From NCBI GenBank assembly GCA_018398815.1, contig CM031601.1, positions 35,432,812-35,496,811 on the forward strand: a DNA stretch of 64,000 bases. Reading direction: 5' to 3'. This stretch comes from Conus ventricosus (lineage: Eukaryota > Mollusca > Gastropoda > Neogastropoda > Conidae). This document shows, in pieces, positions 34,592 to 45,892 of this stretch (position 1 is the stretch's first letter; each line of letters begins with the position of its first letter). The position numbers were made by a program, and so were the translations under genes. The notes below the pieces were generated by a model. That model was not told the DNA's origin, did no database searches, and worked only from the letters and a program-made list of their open reading frames with translations.

Positions 34592-34757
34592 AGATTGTTG
34601 GTAAGATCAGTAATTGGATCTAACACTAGCATTTAAACATCAACAACAACACCAAGTGGAGTTCTGGATAAGGAAGATTGTTGGTAAGATCAGTAATTGG
34701 ATCTAACACTAGCATTTAAATCATCAACAACACACCAAGTGGAGTTCTGGATAAGGG
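34592..34757 (+). repeat. 83-bp tandem duplication (copy A)
   Basis: Two successive copies of the unit beginning AGATTGTTGGTAAGATCAGT. It corresponds to the 84-bp duplication at 44729-44896; here one base per unit is missing. Confidence 0.85.
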
Positions 34758-37700
34758 ACACCACTATGGAGTGCACCACTGTCCTCTTTTTCTGTGATCA
34801 ACTTTTCTTTCAGCTCCTTTTTTTGCTAATTACATGTTTCACTTATTTTTTTGCAAGCATGTATTTTATAGATGCAAACTGACATTTAAGGGGGAAAAAG
34901 CAGTGCAGAACTGTGTGATTTTTGTGGGTGCTTCATGTTTAAAAAAAAAACAAACAAAAAAAAAAAACTTGTAGTTTTTTTATATTTTGAACTGAAATTA
35001 TTCAGTTGCTTTTTAAAGAGTAGACATAAAGTGACAGCTTCACATGAATGTTTGAATAATCTGGTAATTTTCATGAAACTAATGTCCCTTTTTTAAAGTG
35101 AAATATTTCATCAACCCATTTTTGTTGTTGTTGTGTTTGTTACATGCATATTTACCAGTACCTGATTTCTGATTTAAGTATCCAGTTATTCTTGCACATA
35201 TTACCAAAGCCAGCTTAATACAGTAAGAAAGACGACAGTAATATCTGCCACACATCATGTTTATGTAGTACAGGCTGGATTCAAACCTTGCAATGTTTAG
35301 CTGCATGTGAAGTTGCATATCATTTTCCACTTGCCTTTACACATTTTTTTTCTCTCAATGTCTGTGTAGTTTTTATCTTGATGTCAAAACCGACTGTAAG
35401 AATGAGAAATGTAATGACAGATCAGATTTGATAATACAGGACATTCAGAATGTTTTCCGTTCATCTTTTAGTCACATGTTGCCAGAATGTAAAGCAATCA
35501 CACTAAAAGCGCTGAAGTGCACAAGGAAAGACTGAATGGACTTGTAACAGCAAAACATACACACAAAACAGTGTACATGCATTAGAGATTGCTGTGTTCA
35601 GAGAAAATGGAAAGCCATTTGTCAGAAATTCATCATTGTTTGTACCTTCCACAGACTTAAACAGGCTGGAGTTCTTAACAGCCATTGGTGGAGATGCAGC
35701 TGACAAATGTGACTCCAGTGATAGGGGAGATTGAGTGGACTTCAGTTCACTAGTATTCCTGTATGGGCTGAATCTCTTTCTAGTTGGCTTTCTGGATTTC
35801 AGTGTTTCCTTCAACGTCTCTGTTTGGGTTCTATTTTTCTATTGTTTGATTGCATCTTTTCCCTGCTCTCCTTTGTACCCCCTCCCACACATACACATTT
35901 TCCCCACCAACTCTTACATTGTGCCTATGCACAATCTTTACGTCTTGCATCTACTTTTCTGATGTAAAGTGAGTGTGCAATAACAGCAAGGAGAGCACCC
36001 ACAGACAGCCAATGATGTGTTTCTTGATCTGGGTCCAAGTAAAATGGTACAGTGAATCCATAGATGCCAAGTGTATAATGCTTTCAGCATGGCATGCTAC
36101 AATTCGATTGACAATGTTAGGCAGCTACTCTTTGTGATGAAATGCTATGCCAAAATACAAGATTGTAAAAAAATTGAAACGTGATTCACAGACAAATTGC
36201 TCGCCTAAACGAAACCCAGTCAAAGGTAGATCTTTAGACTGTAAACTTATTTCATCCAAACATGACCAAGTTCAGCCACGGGAGATGAAATGGTTGAACA
36301 AAAACTGGTCAGGATAACAGTCATTTTGCCACCGTATCTATTGATTTTATTATTGGCCATTTTGGTTTTTCTGTAGGTCTGGTAATAACTTTGAAGATAT
36401 TTGTCTCCTCATCCACCATCATGTTGCATGCAAAGCGAAGTGCGACTGAAAGTGCGATTAGGTCTGACATAACGCATGGCATATGAATGCTACGCGTAGA
36501 TTTAGAATGCTGCACTTTAGCTGTCAAAATTCTGCACTTTGTGCTTTTGAGACCATGGCACTCGATGAATCTGTGATTAAGAAAATTTCAAGTGCTTTTA
36601 ATCTCATCAGCTATCAACTAGACAGCTTAAAAGTTAGGGTCTGGAAAAAAATAAAACAAGATGTCTCACAGTGCTACAGTCAGAAGACAGATTTCTTTTG
36701 ATGTATTCGTTTAGAGGGAGATGTTGTGTCACTCAGTTCTTCTTACTGTTATCTACTGTAGTCGCTGGACCTCCTGAAGTCACTTGAGAAGTGAAGATTG
36801 AAACAGGGATGAGATGGGATTTCCCTGTCATTATAATCAGCACTGCAGCGTAAAATCAGTGTATTGATTTGAAGACAAAGAGATTTATCTTCTGTGGGCT
36901 TGAAAACATCCATGTTTTGGTGAGTATGATTAAATTTATGAAAACTTTTTTTAACGTTTTGCTGTAATGAAGTAGGAAGGTTATTTTTTGATTGACATCA
37001 TTGAATTTTTTTTTGGTTTTGAAATCAAAGAAAATACATGCAGGGGACAAATTCTGGACATGGATTCAAGAGCATGCAGACACACACACATGCACACACA
37101 CACACGCATGCAAGATGCACATGAACAAATATACAATGTAATGCAGCTTATATCGCTTGCATACACACATCACATACACACATGTGTTGCGTGGCACATA
37201 TAGATGACCATGTGTGTCGTATGTTTTTCTGTGTATGGATGCTTCTGCTGAGTGTTAGTCCCATCTTCTGAATTTGCGTGTGCTGTGGATACTTACTTGT
37301 GCATGAGTTTCTTTTTTTGTTTCCAGTATTAGTCCTGTCATTTGTGTCTGTGATGTGAATAACATATTTATGGAGTGTTTGTCTCTTGTTACCAGTGTTG
37401 TCCCACCCTGTATGTCTCTTTATCTCCATGCTTGAGTGTTTGGCTTTGTTAGTCCCACCCTGTATATATGTGTTGTGACTACCTATGCATGAGTGCCTTT
37501 CTCTTGTTAAGTCTTGCCAATCTGTGTACTGTATGTCTGATGTTGTGGGTACTTTGCATGACTCATCTCTTGTTTGGGCTGTCCCATATGAATGTCTGTC
37601 AGGTGGGTATTTATGTTTGTGAATACAGTAGCCTCCCCACAATTGATCTCTTGATCAGTGACCCTCCATCAGCCCCAACCAGTTTTTCCTATTTTATTCT

Positions 37701-38770
37701 GTCAACATCTGCCCATCCAATAGCCCTCATCCACTCTGGATCAATGACCTCATGTTTACCTGCTTCGTGCCCATGACACACTACGCTGAAGGCAGATCAG
37801 TTGATCAAGATAAAGAAAATCAATCGGTAGTGTGCTTGAGCATAGTTATTATTTATGTTGTTCTCAAAGCATTGATTTTTGCCATTTTGCAGTTCTAGTT
37901 GTTTCCCATTTAAGAATAGTAGAAAGTCAGAATGTCCATGATTGGACAATTTGAGGGCTAGCTGTTTTGTTCAAAATGTAAGGGAAATTATAGATGAAAA
38001 AATTCTAACCCTTGAAAAAAGGGTGAAGTTACAAAGAAAATGATCATGGTGAAATGCAATTTCTATTGCAAAATCCTTCGATGTGGAAGTACTCAGATCC
38101 AAAACTTCATTGAAGAGAAAATTCAGTTCTTTCTCATTGGGAAAATGGCAAACCTTGGGGCCCCAAGTAGGTGAAATTGGTCTGTGCAAGTATTCTGAAA
38201 TAAAGGATGCTTTGTGGGACTGATTTGGATATAAGAAGGAAAAACATACCCAACAACAGAAAATGATCCCAAGAGCAAGCACTTGTTTCGTCTCTGCCTT
38301 TGTGGTACACTGACTGCAGGGTGTAATGACCTCCCTTCCCTCGCCCTCCATTTAAGACCCCTCCGCTTGTCACCTTTTTTTTTCCAAATGAAATTTAATG
38401 AAGGTTGTAAATGAAGGGATACTACTGTGTCTCGTTTGTCTGACAGCTCTGTGTGATGTTCTGGTCATACATTGACCATATGGTACTTGTGCATGAGCAT
38501 CTGTCTCTTCTTTGGGCCTGCCTCACCGGTATCTTCCTGCTCAGTCGTGCATGAATATCCCCTTCCAACCCTCCACGTATTCTATACTTCTATGCATGTG
38601 TGTGTATATAGAGGTGTGCGTGTATCTGTACAATGTCATTTGAAAGGAGAGATGTGGTGGAAGGGTTGAGGGGAGAGGGATTTAACAAAAAAAAAATCGT
38701 ACGATGGAACTGTATTTTCCAAATCATTCAGTACAAATCGTAAAAAGGTGTTTGGAAACCTTTATTAACC

Positions 38771-38870
38771 NNNNNNNNNNNNNNNNNNNNNNNNNNNNNN
38801 NNNNNNNNNNNNNNNNNNNNNNNNNNNNNNNNNNNNNNNNNNNNNNNNNNNNNNNNNNNNNNNNNNNNNN
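38771..38870. other. Assembly gap, 100 N
   Basis: Exactly 100 N, a conventional placeholder for a gap of unknown size. The sequence right of it matches 29250 onward, so the gap joins two contigs that carry the same locus. Confidence 0.98.
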
Positions 38871-38946
38871 GGTTTTGCCCCGACCGCCCAGAGTCTAAAA
38901 AGATCTCTCCTGTTGATTAGTTTCTGTGTGCTAACAGATGCCATTT

Positions 38947-39128
38947 CAGTCACACACACACACACACACACACACACAACACACACACACACACACACAC
39001 CCACACACCACACAAAGACAGACAGAAAGACACTAAACACCAAAGGACAGCAATGTACACTTACATGCACATTCATTAACTTGTCTGAAAAGACACAGTG
39101 CAGTACACACAATTAGTCACTGATGCCC

Positions 39129-39172
<44 letters not shown>

Positions 39173-39173
39173 T

Positions 39174-39234
<61 letters not shown>

Positions 39235-39457
39235 CGCACTCATGCACGCACGCACGTACACACGTGCGCATGCATGCGCGCACCCCTACACACACTGCAG
39301 ACGGGGAAAAGAATAAATCAGTTAGTAAGTCAAAGCACAGGGGTGGGGGACAGAAGTGTGAGGAATTAATACGGGGAAAAGCCGCCGAGTTCTTAAGTGA
39401 AGAAAACACTGGGGAAAACTGATGATTCTGCAATGACATTAGAAGTCAGAAGCATGC

Positions 39458-39495
<38 letters not shown>

Positions 39496-39550
39496 CAGAT
39501 ACAGAGAGAGAGACAGAGAGTGAGAGAGAGAGAGAGAGAGAGAGAAACAG
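38947..39550. repeat. CA, CT and GA microsatellite cluster
   Basis: CA runs at about 38950-39010, CT then CA at 39131-39232, and GA at 39461-39545. Open frames through them encode only His/Thr, Ser/Leu or Val/Cys low complexity and are discarded. The cluster lies in an intron upstream of the penultimate PP2C exon. Confidence 0.92.
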
Positions 39551-39609
39551 CACGTGACCTGTCAGCTTGTAGGGAGCATGCACGGCGTGTTAAATGAATA
39601 CAGAGACAG

Positions 39610-40115
39610 TGACGTCAGACACGGAGGAGGCTTACTGAGCTGGGAACAAAGACGGTTTTACACCCCACGTATAGCCTTCCACCGGCCTGTAACTAGTAAA
39701 TGACTTTGATAACTTAGTACTTGAAACTAAAAACTTTCCAGTGAACAATTGTAAGAGCGGACAACAACCCCCCAAAAGACCTGAATTTAAGTTTTGATAT
39801 TGTCAACAAACCCCTAAATGCACGAATTTTACTTATCTCAAAGAAGGAAACGTTTTCCAGTTGCTCACACTGACGGCGATGGCGTTTTGAAGATTTGGAC
39901 AAAAAGTGATATCCTGTCTTCTACTTTACAGAGCTAAGACTATATGAACACTGAAACAAACGAAGATGGTGAACTGCAGTATCCAAAACACACCGAAATT
40001 CGCACTTTTTGCACAAATTCGCCACAGAGAACACCACGCGCAACTATGGCGGATAGCGTCTTTCTTCTTCCCTGCTGCTAGTGCATCTCGCAGCACGCGC
40101 ATTCAGGCTGATTGG
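39610..40115. promoter_or_regulatory. Promoter-like block (CRE, YY1-like and CCAAT motifs)
   Basis: A palindromic CRE, TGACGTCA, at 39610-39617, an ATGGCGG (YY1-like) motif at 40046-40052, and an inverted CCAAT box (ATTGG) at 40111-40115, within locally GC/CpG-richer sequence (GCAGCACGCGCATT). It lies in an intron of the PP2C gene on the plus strand. Short motifs occur by chance, and a mobile-element promoter is possible. Confidence 0.22.
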
Positions 40116-40383
40116 TTAATAGCTGGCCGCTTTATTTAGCTACCGGCCAGTAAAATGGCAAAGTCTCGTCACACTAAGCGCGGAGCAAACGACGGGGGGT
40201 CTCGTGTGCCGTGTCTGGGTTTTTTGAGAGAGATTAACATTTTTCATCTGATTTAAGATTTTATGGAAGAAAGATTTTTAACGAAGTTTCTGGTGCGTTT
40301 CTAGAAGATGTGATTTAAAGAAATGTGTGAAAGGTTGTTTTTTTTTTGTTTTGTTTTTTTAAATGACTTGTGAGTTGATTTTA

Positions 40384-40460
40384 ACATGGTCACAGCCTGA
40401 TGTGGCCCTTTGCGGTCGGCTGGGCTATAAGCAAATTATCTTATCTTATCTTACCGAATG
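40384..40460 (+). mobile_element. SINE/LINE 3' tail fragment
   Basis: GGCCCTTTGCGGTCGGCTGG followed by GCTATAAGCAA and a short ATCTT repeat. The same core (GGCCCTTTGCGGTCGGCTTGG) recurs in unrelated context at about 24243-24265, and in corrupted form at 30611-30645. A conserved core ending in a simple repeat is typical of SINE/LINE 3' ends. Confidence 0.45.
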
Positions 40461-40923
40461 CATTATCTCTATTTTCATTTGAGCCTGAAGTGTAGCTAGC
40501 TTTGATTTAGAATGACAGTAAGAGCCACAGAACTCTACAGAGATGTTACAGCTAAATTATGGGGCACAAACCTGTTCCAGTTTCTTGTCCCAGATGATAC
40601 TTTTAACTGGCGAAAATCGGAAAGATAGCCTAGAAATGTCTGTCCATCAGTTGCATACCCAGTGTTTACAGGTTTATTCCGAATGGATGTTTATTAAGTT
40701 GTTTATTTTGTCTGTCCCATCTTCTGTAGCCCATCAGTTGCAGTACTTTGACACTCCTATTTCTGACTCCCCAAAGGCAAGTCAGCAATGCTCAGACAGC
40801 TATTTCTGTAGGGCGTCATGAGCCTACCACTGGGGGAGACCATGCTGCTGTTTGGTGAGGTCAGTGATACCTATCTTGGCGTAACATTTTGTTGGTTGTT
40901 CATCAGTTCATTTCTATGTGCAG

Positions 40924-41069
40924 CCTATCTGATGTGATTGAGAAGCCCATCACAGCAGAGCATGAATTTGTGGTGTTGGCCTGTGATGGCATATGGGACG
41001 TGCTGACCAACCAGGAGGTGGTGGACTTCGTTCGCTCACGTATTGCTCACCGTATGGAACCAGAGGGCT
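40924..41069 (+). CDS. PP2C-type Ser/Thr phosphatase, penultimate exon (partial gene)
   Basis: The exon follows TGTGCAG and encodes [20 protein letters not shown] followed by [20 protein letters not shown] and HRMEPEG. ACDGIWD is the PPM/PP2C motif whose Asp coordinates catalytic metal. The closest group I can name is the metazoan PP2C type annotated as T23F11.1-like (related to PPM1A/B). These metal-dependent phosphatases remove phosphate from Ser/Thr in the cytosol or nucleus. A GTAAGT donor begins at 41070. Joining at that donor to the next exon leaves one extra base (T at 41069), so either a one-base error or another splice site is involved. The earlier exons, about two thirds of the protein, are not found; they should lie to the left. 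Confidence 0.82.
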
Positions 41070-42454
41070 GTAAGTGATTTGGAGCTTGGTGTGGCGGTGC
41101 AGTAAAGGAGATGGGGAAGAGGGGGCAGGCTGTGTGTGTGAGTGCTTATATTTGTGTGTGAATTTTGGTGCATTTATGATGATGCATGTATGGAAAGACC
41201 TCCACATGAAGCTAGAGAATGTAAATAAACAGTAAACAGGTAGACACACTCCAGCAACAGGGAAGCTGTATCAGATAGAAAGCAACAAACTGATAGACAA
41301 ATAGATAGAGAGATAATGGTGCTCAAATTTGTTGTCAAAAATAAGAATAAACAAAACATTGGCAGATGATAAACCTTTAATTAAAGTGCAGAGATACTAG
41401 CCATTATCATTACAGGTTGAATGAAACTGAGAACTTGAACTGGATTGTTGTTACACTCATGCTTTAGACGATATTACAGTGAAAAAATGCTGTGAAAGTC
41501 ATCATTTGTGTTTATGTTTGAGTGGATTTGAGACAGTATAGAAGATAAGAAAAAAGAAGAAAGTCAGCCCTGTTGTACCTGTTTTCACAATTACATGTTG
41601 TTGTTGTGTTGTTTTTTTTGGGGGGGATGGGAGTGGGAGGTATGTTTCATTGGAGGCATATTTGCAGGATTTTTCAGGTTTGGCTGGCTCCTTCAAATGA
41701 GAAGAAGGGAACCACACAGTCCAGTTTCAGACACATGATGGATGTGTCTCTGGAAGTGATGCTTGAATTTCCAGACCAAGACTGCAGATGTCCTCTGTTT
41801 GGCCCGATTGATGCTGGGATGTATTATGAAAGGAAGCGTAGAGTGTTGTCATATTGCAGTGTTTTGTCTCCTACCAACATGGAACTACTTGGCACCATCT
41901 TTGTCATGAGGCCCTGCCCATGGACAGTTCCAGTTGTTGGTGTCAGTATGTTCCAGGGAAAAACAAGTGGATGGATGCAGTCAGGTCATGCTCTTTCATG
42001 CTGACATCTCAGCTGAGCAGTTATTGTTGGGGTGAGCAGTTAAGTCAGATTAAGAACAGGCATCACTGAACTGACTCGGCTATAGTACACTGTCTCATGT
42101 GGTGTGCTGTGTTGTGTCAGTGCCCTGCAGGGTTACTGGATGTCCAAGCTGTGGTACAGTCAGAATGAATAGTATGGGAGTAACACACTTATTAGGGTGC
42201 ACTAGAGAAATGAAAATTAATAATAAAAGTCAGTCGCTTTGCTGTCATTAATCTAATTTGACATCCAGGTGACTACTTCTTCCGTAGGAACAAAAGAAAA
42301 TCCTTCCTCGTGAGTCGTGGCTATCTAGTATCCAGATAATGTCTGTTTCCATAACATAACTTTTTGTTGTAGTTGTTGCACTGAATGTTGACAGTGACAG
42401 ACACGGGTTGAGGATGGGCAAGTTTGCAAGTATGTCCTTTCACTCTCCTTACAG
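41070..42454 (+). other. PP2C intron
   Basis: Starts GTAAGT and ends in a pyrimidine tract plus TTACAG. It contains nothing recognised apart from a T/G-rich patch at 41596-41640 and a segment (about 41740-41900) that has a faint, diverged match near 49790-49920. Confidence 0.65.
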
Positions 42455-42655
42455 ATCTGTGAGGAGCTGATGATGCGCTGCCTGGCACCGGACTGCCAGA
42501 TGGGAGGACTGGGCTGCGACAACATGACTGTGGTCCTGGTCTGCTTTCTGCATGGCGCCTCCTACCCTGACCTGGTTCGCAAGTGTGCCCGCCCCTCACG
42601 CGGCAGCATGGCGCCACATCTGCCCTCCCTTCATAATGGGTTTGAGTTCAAATAG
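42455..42655 (+). CDS. PP2C-type Ser/Thr phosphatase, terminal exon
   Basis: Begins in phase 0 after TTACAG with ICEELMMRCLAPDCQMGGLG, continues CDNMTVVLVCFLHG and ends after NGFEFK with TAG at 42653-42655. GCDNMTVVLV is the last conserved PP2C motif (DNxTxxxV), whose Asp binds catalytic metal; the LAPDCQMGGLGCDNM string is characteristic of this PP2C group. A ~40-residue basic C-terminal tail follows. The frame is intact only in this copy. The stop is followed by GTGTGG, so read-through into a further exon is possible but not needed. Confidence 0.88.
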   Translation: MCEELMMRCLAPDCQMGGLGCDNMTVVLVCFLHGASYPDLVRKCARPSRGSMAPHLPSLHNGFEFK

Positions 42656-42823
42656 GTGTGGTGGACGTGGTGTGTGGGGGGAGGGCTGGTGAGAGTGCAT
42701 GGTGTGTTTCAGTGGAGAGGCCTTTTGTTGTATTGTTCATTTTCATCCTGCTTCCTGTTCAGTGAGGGAGAGAAAGAGAGCAAGAGAAAGGGGTAGCTCT
42801 GTGCTTGTGATGGAAAAATAAAG

Positions 42824-42861
<38 letters not shown>

Positions 42862-44610
42862 ATAGTATTTATCAACCTCTGACGACAAAACTGTCAAAAG
42901 TTGGCTTATGTGAGCATATTGCCCATGGAATTATAATTTTGAAGGAGTATTGTTTTAGCATGGTGTTAATGTTGAAGATGTATATATGTGTATAGTTTTA
43001 AACAAAGAGTACAAAAAAGAAACCTGAAAAAGCCAATGGCTATTTTTGGAATGTGTCATACTTGTTGGCGTTCCCACAGTTCCGAATGTGATATGAGATT
43101 TGTTGTTGTTTTCTCTGTTGTTTTTTCTTCCAGCATATGTGATATAACAGATGTGCTGGGTAGTGAAATTGATAACACTGTTGTAAAAAAAGATACCTGA
43201 TTCAAGCCCTCATCAGTCATCCGCTGGAGAGCATATATCCTCCTCCAATCCGTCACATCTGTGTAGGTTTTTCAGTTTGTTGGTTTCTTTTTTATCTTCA
43301 TCTTCCATCATGTATATAAACAATATGAGGAACAGTATTTTCCTGCATTATTTATACTGATATCTGTTTAAACCGCTGACCTTTTTCTGTTGCATCAAGT
43401 AAGTTACCAACCTCCTCCAGGAATTCCAAGCCTTGATGTTTTCAAACACACCCACACCTCAACCTCTGACTCTCTCCACCAGTCCTTTATATTCATCACA
43501 AATGCACCACACAGCGGTAGTCAGATAGGATGCAGGTGTGTTGAGAATGATTGATGTGATGAATTTAACATAGAAACAAACAACTGAAATAAGTTTAGTA
43601 TTGAAATGAAAATTGACATTGCCAAACAAACAGGAAATAAGCAAACACAATAAAACTGGCCAAAGACAGGAATAAAAGCTCACAAAAAATCAATTTGCAT
43701 GTCAATTGAACATCCAAAGGCAGATTGTTTCCACTGCAGTGACATCCAAGAGAGTGTGATGTTCAGTTCAATGTATGCAGTAAAGCAACCTTTTCATGGC
43801 AACAAACGCTTGCTTACATTTCCCTAATGAACAAACTGTGAGATAATTCTTTCACATCTGTTGCCCTCAGTGTGTGTGTGTGTGTGTGTGTGCATGTGTG
43901 TTGTTGTTATACATTCACACGTTTGTGCTTTCCTAAACAAAAGAACAATTTAACAGATAATGTGGTGGCTTTTCATGTGCAGTAAAGTTTGAACAAAATG
44001 GTGATAAAACTGATCACATGTAGTCTTACATGCTGATGTGATTTTCTGCTCTTAAATAGTGATTTAAAGACACAAAACTCTGGTCCTGTATAGGTCTCCA
44101 TTCACCATGCACATGCAGAGAAGAGAAACATAGCATGTGTAGATAAGAGAAACAGTACATACAAGGAGATTTTAACAAGGTTCTTTGAAGTAGAAATGGA
44201 AAGAAAAATCTTCATGTGTGTGTGAAATTCAGTGAAAGATAACGCCATGAAGTTGCGGGTTTTCTCTGTAACTTTCAAGACGCTTGCTCCAGTGGGTTGC
44301 GTTTTGCACCTTTATACATTTTTGCTATACATTACTCAGATTTTGCAGACTATTTCTCCTCCATAGTGAAACACAAAACCATTGATCCTCTCACTCTGTC
44401 TGTTGCTGCTGTGTGTGCGTGCACATGTGCATATATAAACAAACATACAGACTGTGGTCTTGTTGCTGTAAATGAATGTTATGATGACATGACACTTAAG
44501 TGGATGTTGGTCTGCTGAAGTGGTTGAACTGTGGCTTAAATGAACACTGCATGATTGAGATGGCTTCCCATCAGCCTACCGGTCAAACAGCCAAGTGATG
44601 GAACCATTGT
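42656..44610 (+). other. PP2C 3' region with TA microsatellite
   Basis: Non-coding, probably 3' UTR and downstream DNA. It contains a TA run at 42829-42857 and a short GT run at 43869-43891. AATAAA at 42818-42823 is a possible polyadenylation signal about 165 bp after the stop. No other gene is supported. Confidence 0.5.
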
Positions 44611-44728
44611 GTGACTACCTCATGGACACAATCCTCAACACTTTTCTGGTTTGAATCAAACATATACCTTATGCCTGATGCAAGATCAAGCATGACATTT
44701 GATATATGTCCTCTTCATATTTCGCAAA

Positions 44729-44896
44729 AGATTGTTGGTAAGATCAGTAATCTGGATCTAACACTAGCATTTAAACATCAACAACAACACCAAGTGGAGT
44801 TCTGGATAAGGAAGATTGTTGGTAAGATCAGTAATCTGGATCTAACACTAGCATTTAAACATCAACAACAACACCAAGTGGAGTTCTGGATAAGGG
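44729..44896 (+). repeat. 84-bp tandem duplication, in frame
   Basis: Two copies, each beginning AGATTGTTGGTAAGATCAGT, 84 bp apart (28 codons). They sit in a 136-residue open frame (44611-45021) where KIVGKISNLDLTLAFKHQQQ is repeated. The frame is broken in copy A and has no recognised domain, so coding is doubtful. Confidence 0.85.
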
Positions 44897-45445
44897 ACAC
44901 CACTATGGAGTGCACCACTGTCCTCTTTTTCTGTGATCAACTTTTCTTTCAGCCTCCTTTTTTTGCTAATTACATGTTTCACTTATATTTTTGCAAGCAT
45001 GTATTTTATAGATGCAACTGACATTTAAGGGGGAAAAAAGCAGTGCAGAACTGTGTGATTTTTGTGGGTGCTTCATGTTTAAAAAAAACAAAACAAAAAA
45101 AAAAACTTGTAGTTTTTTTATATTTTGAACTGAAATTATTCAGTTGCTTTTTAAAGAGTAGACATAAGTGACAGCTTCACATGAATGTTTGAATAATCTG
45201 GTAATATTTCAGAAACTAATGTCCCTTTTTTAAAGTGAAATATTTCATCAACCCATTTTTGTTGTTGTTGTGTTTGTTACATGCATATTTACCAGTACCT
45301 GATTTCTGATTTAAGTATCCAGTTATTCTCTGCACATATTACCAAAGCCAGCTTAATACAGTAAGAAAGACCGACAGTAATATCTGCCACACATCATGTT
45401 TATGTAGTACAGGCTGGATTCAAACCTTGCAATGTTTAGCTGCAT

Positions 45446-45892
45446 GTGAAGTTGCATAATCATTTTCCACTTGCCTTTACACATTTTTTTTCTCTCAATG
45501 TCTGTGTAGTTTTTATCTTGATGTCAAAACCGACTGTAAGAATGAGAAAATGTAATGACAGATCAGATTTGATAAACAGGACATTCAGAGATGTTTTCCG
45601 TTCATCTTTTAGTCACATGTTGCCAGAATGTAAAGCAATCACACTAAAAGCGCTGAAGTGCACAAGGAAGACTGAATGGACTTGTAACAGCAAAACATAC
45701 ACACAAAACAGTGTACATGCATTAGAGATTGCTGTGTTCAGAGAAAATGGAAAGCCATTTGTCAGAAATTCATCATTGTTTGTACCTTCCACAGACTTAA
45801 ACAGGCTGGAGTTCTTAACAGCCATTGGTGGAGATGCAGCTGACAAATGTGACTCCAGTGATGGGGAGATTGAGTGGACTTCAGTTCACTAG
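45446..45892 (+). CDS. Unrecognised ORF, 148 codons (122 from internal Met)
   Basis: The longest non-repetitive ORF in the copy B downstream region. From an internal Met at 45521 it reads MSKPTVRMRKCNDRSDLINR and ends SSDGEIEWTSVH. Composition looks ordinary, but no domain or motif is recognised, and the matching DNA in copy A (about 35380-35750) carries several one-base shifts. There is a possible 3' splice site (TGTGTAG at 45503-45509) before the second Met, so this could be a terminal exon of a neighbouring gene. A chance ORF in a 3' region is the alternative. Confidence 0.25.
   Translation: MKLHNHFPLAFTHFFSLNVCVVFILMSKPTVRMRKCNDRSDLINRTFRDVFRSSFSHMLPECKAITLKALKCTRKTEWTCNSKTYTQNSVHALEIAVFRENGKPFVRNSSLFVPSTDLNRLEFLTAIGGDAADKCDSSDGEIEWTSVH

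Larger units (their letters stand above)
29250..38740 (+). repeat. Direct duplication, copy A (left of the gap)
   Basis: Collinear with 38871-48907 in the same orientation. Bases 29250-34000 match only through heavy error; from about 34000 to 38740 the copies are nearly identical, differing by scattered single-base indels. The match ends at CAGTACAAATC (copy B 48897-48907). Then 30 unrelated bases precede the N run. This looks like two assembly versions of one locus and not two genomic loci. Confidence 0.88.

Noticed and set aside
38704..39112. ORFs running across the N gap
   Set aside because: The central residues are undefined and the two sides belong to different contigs.
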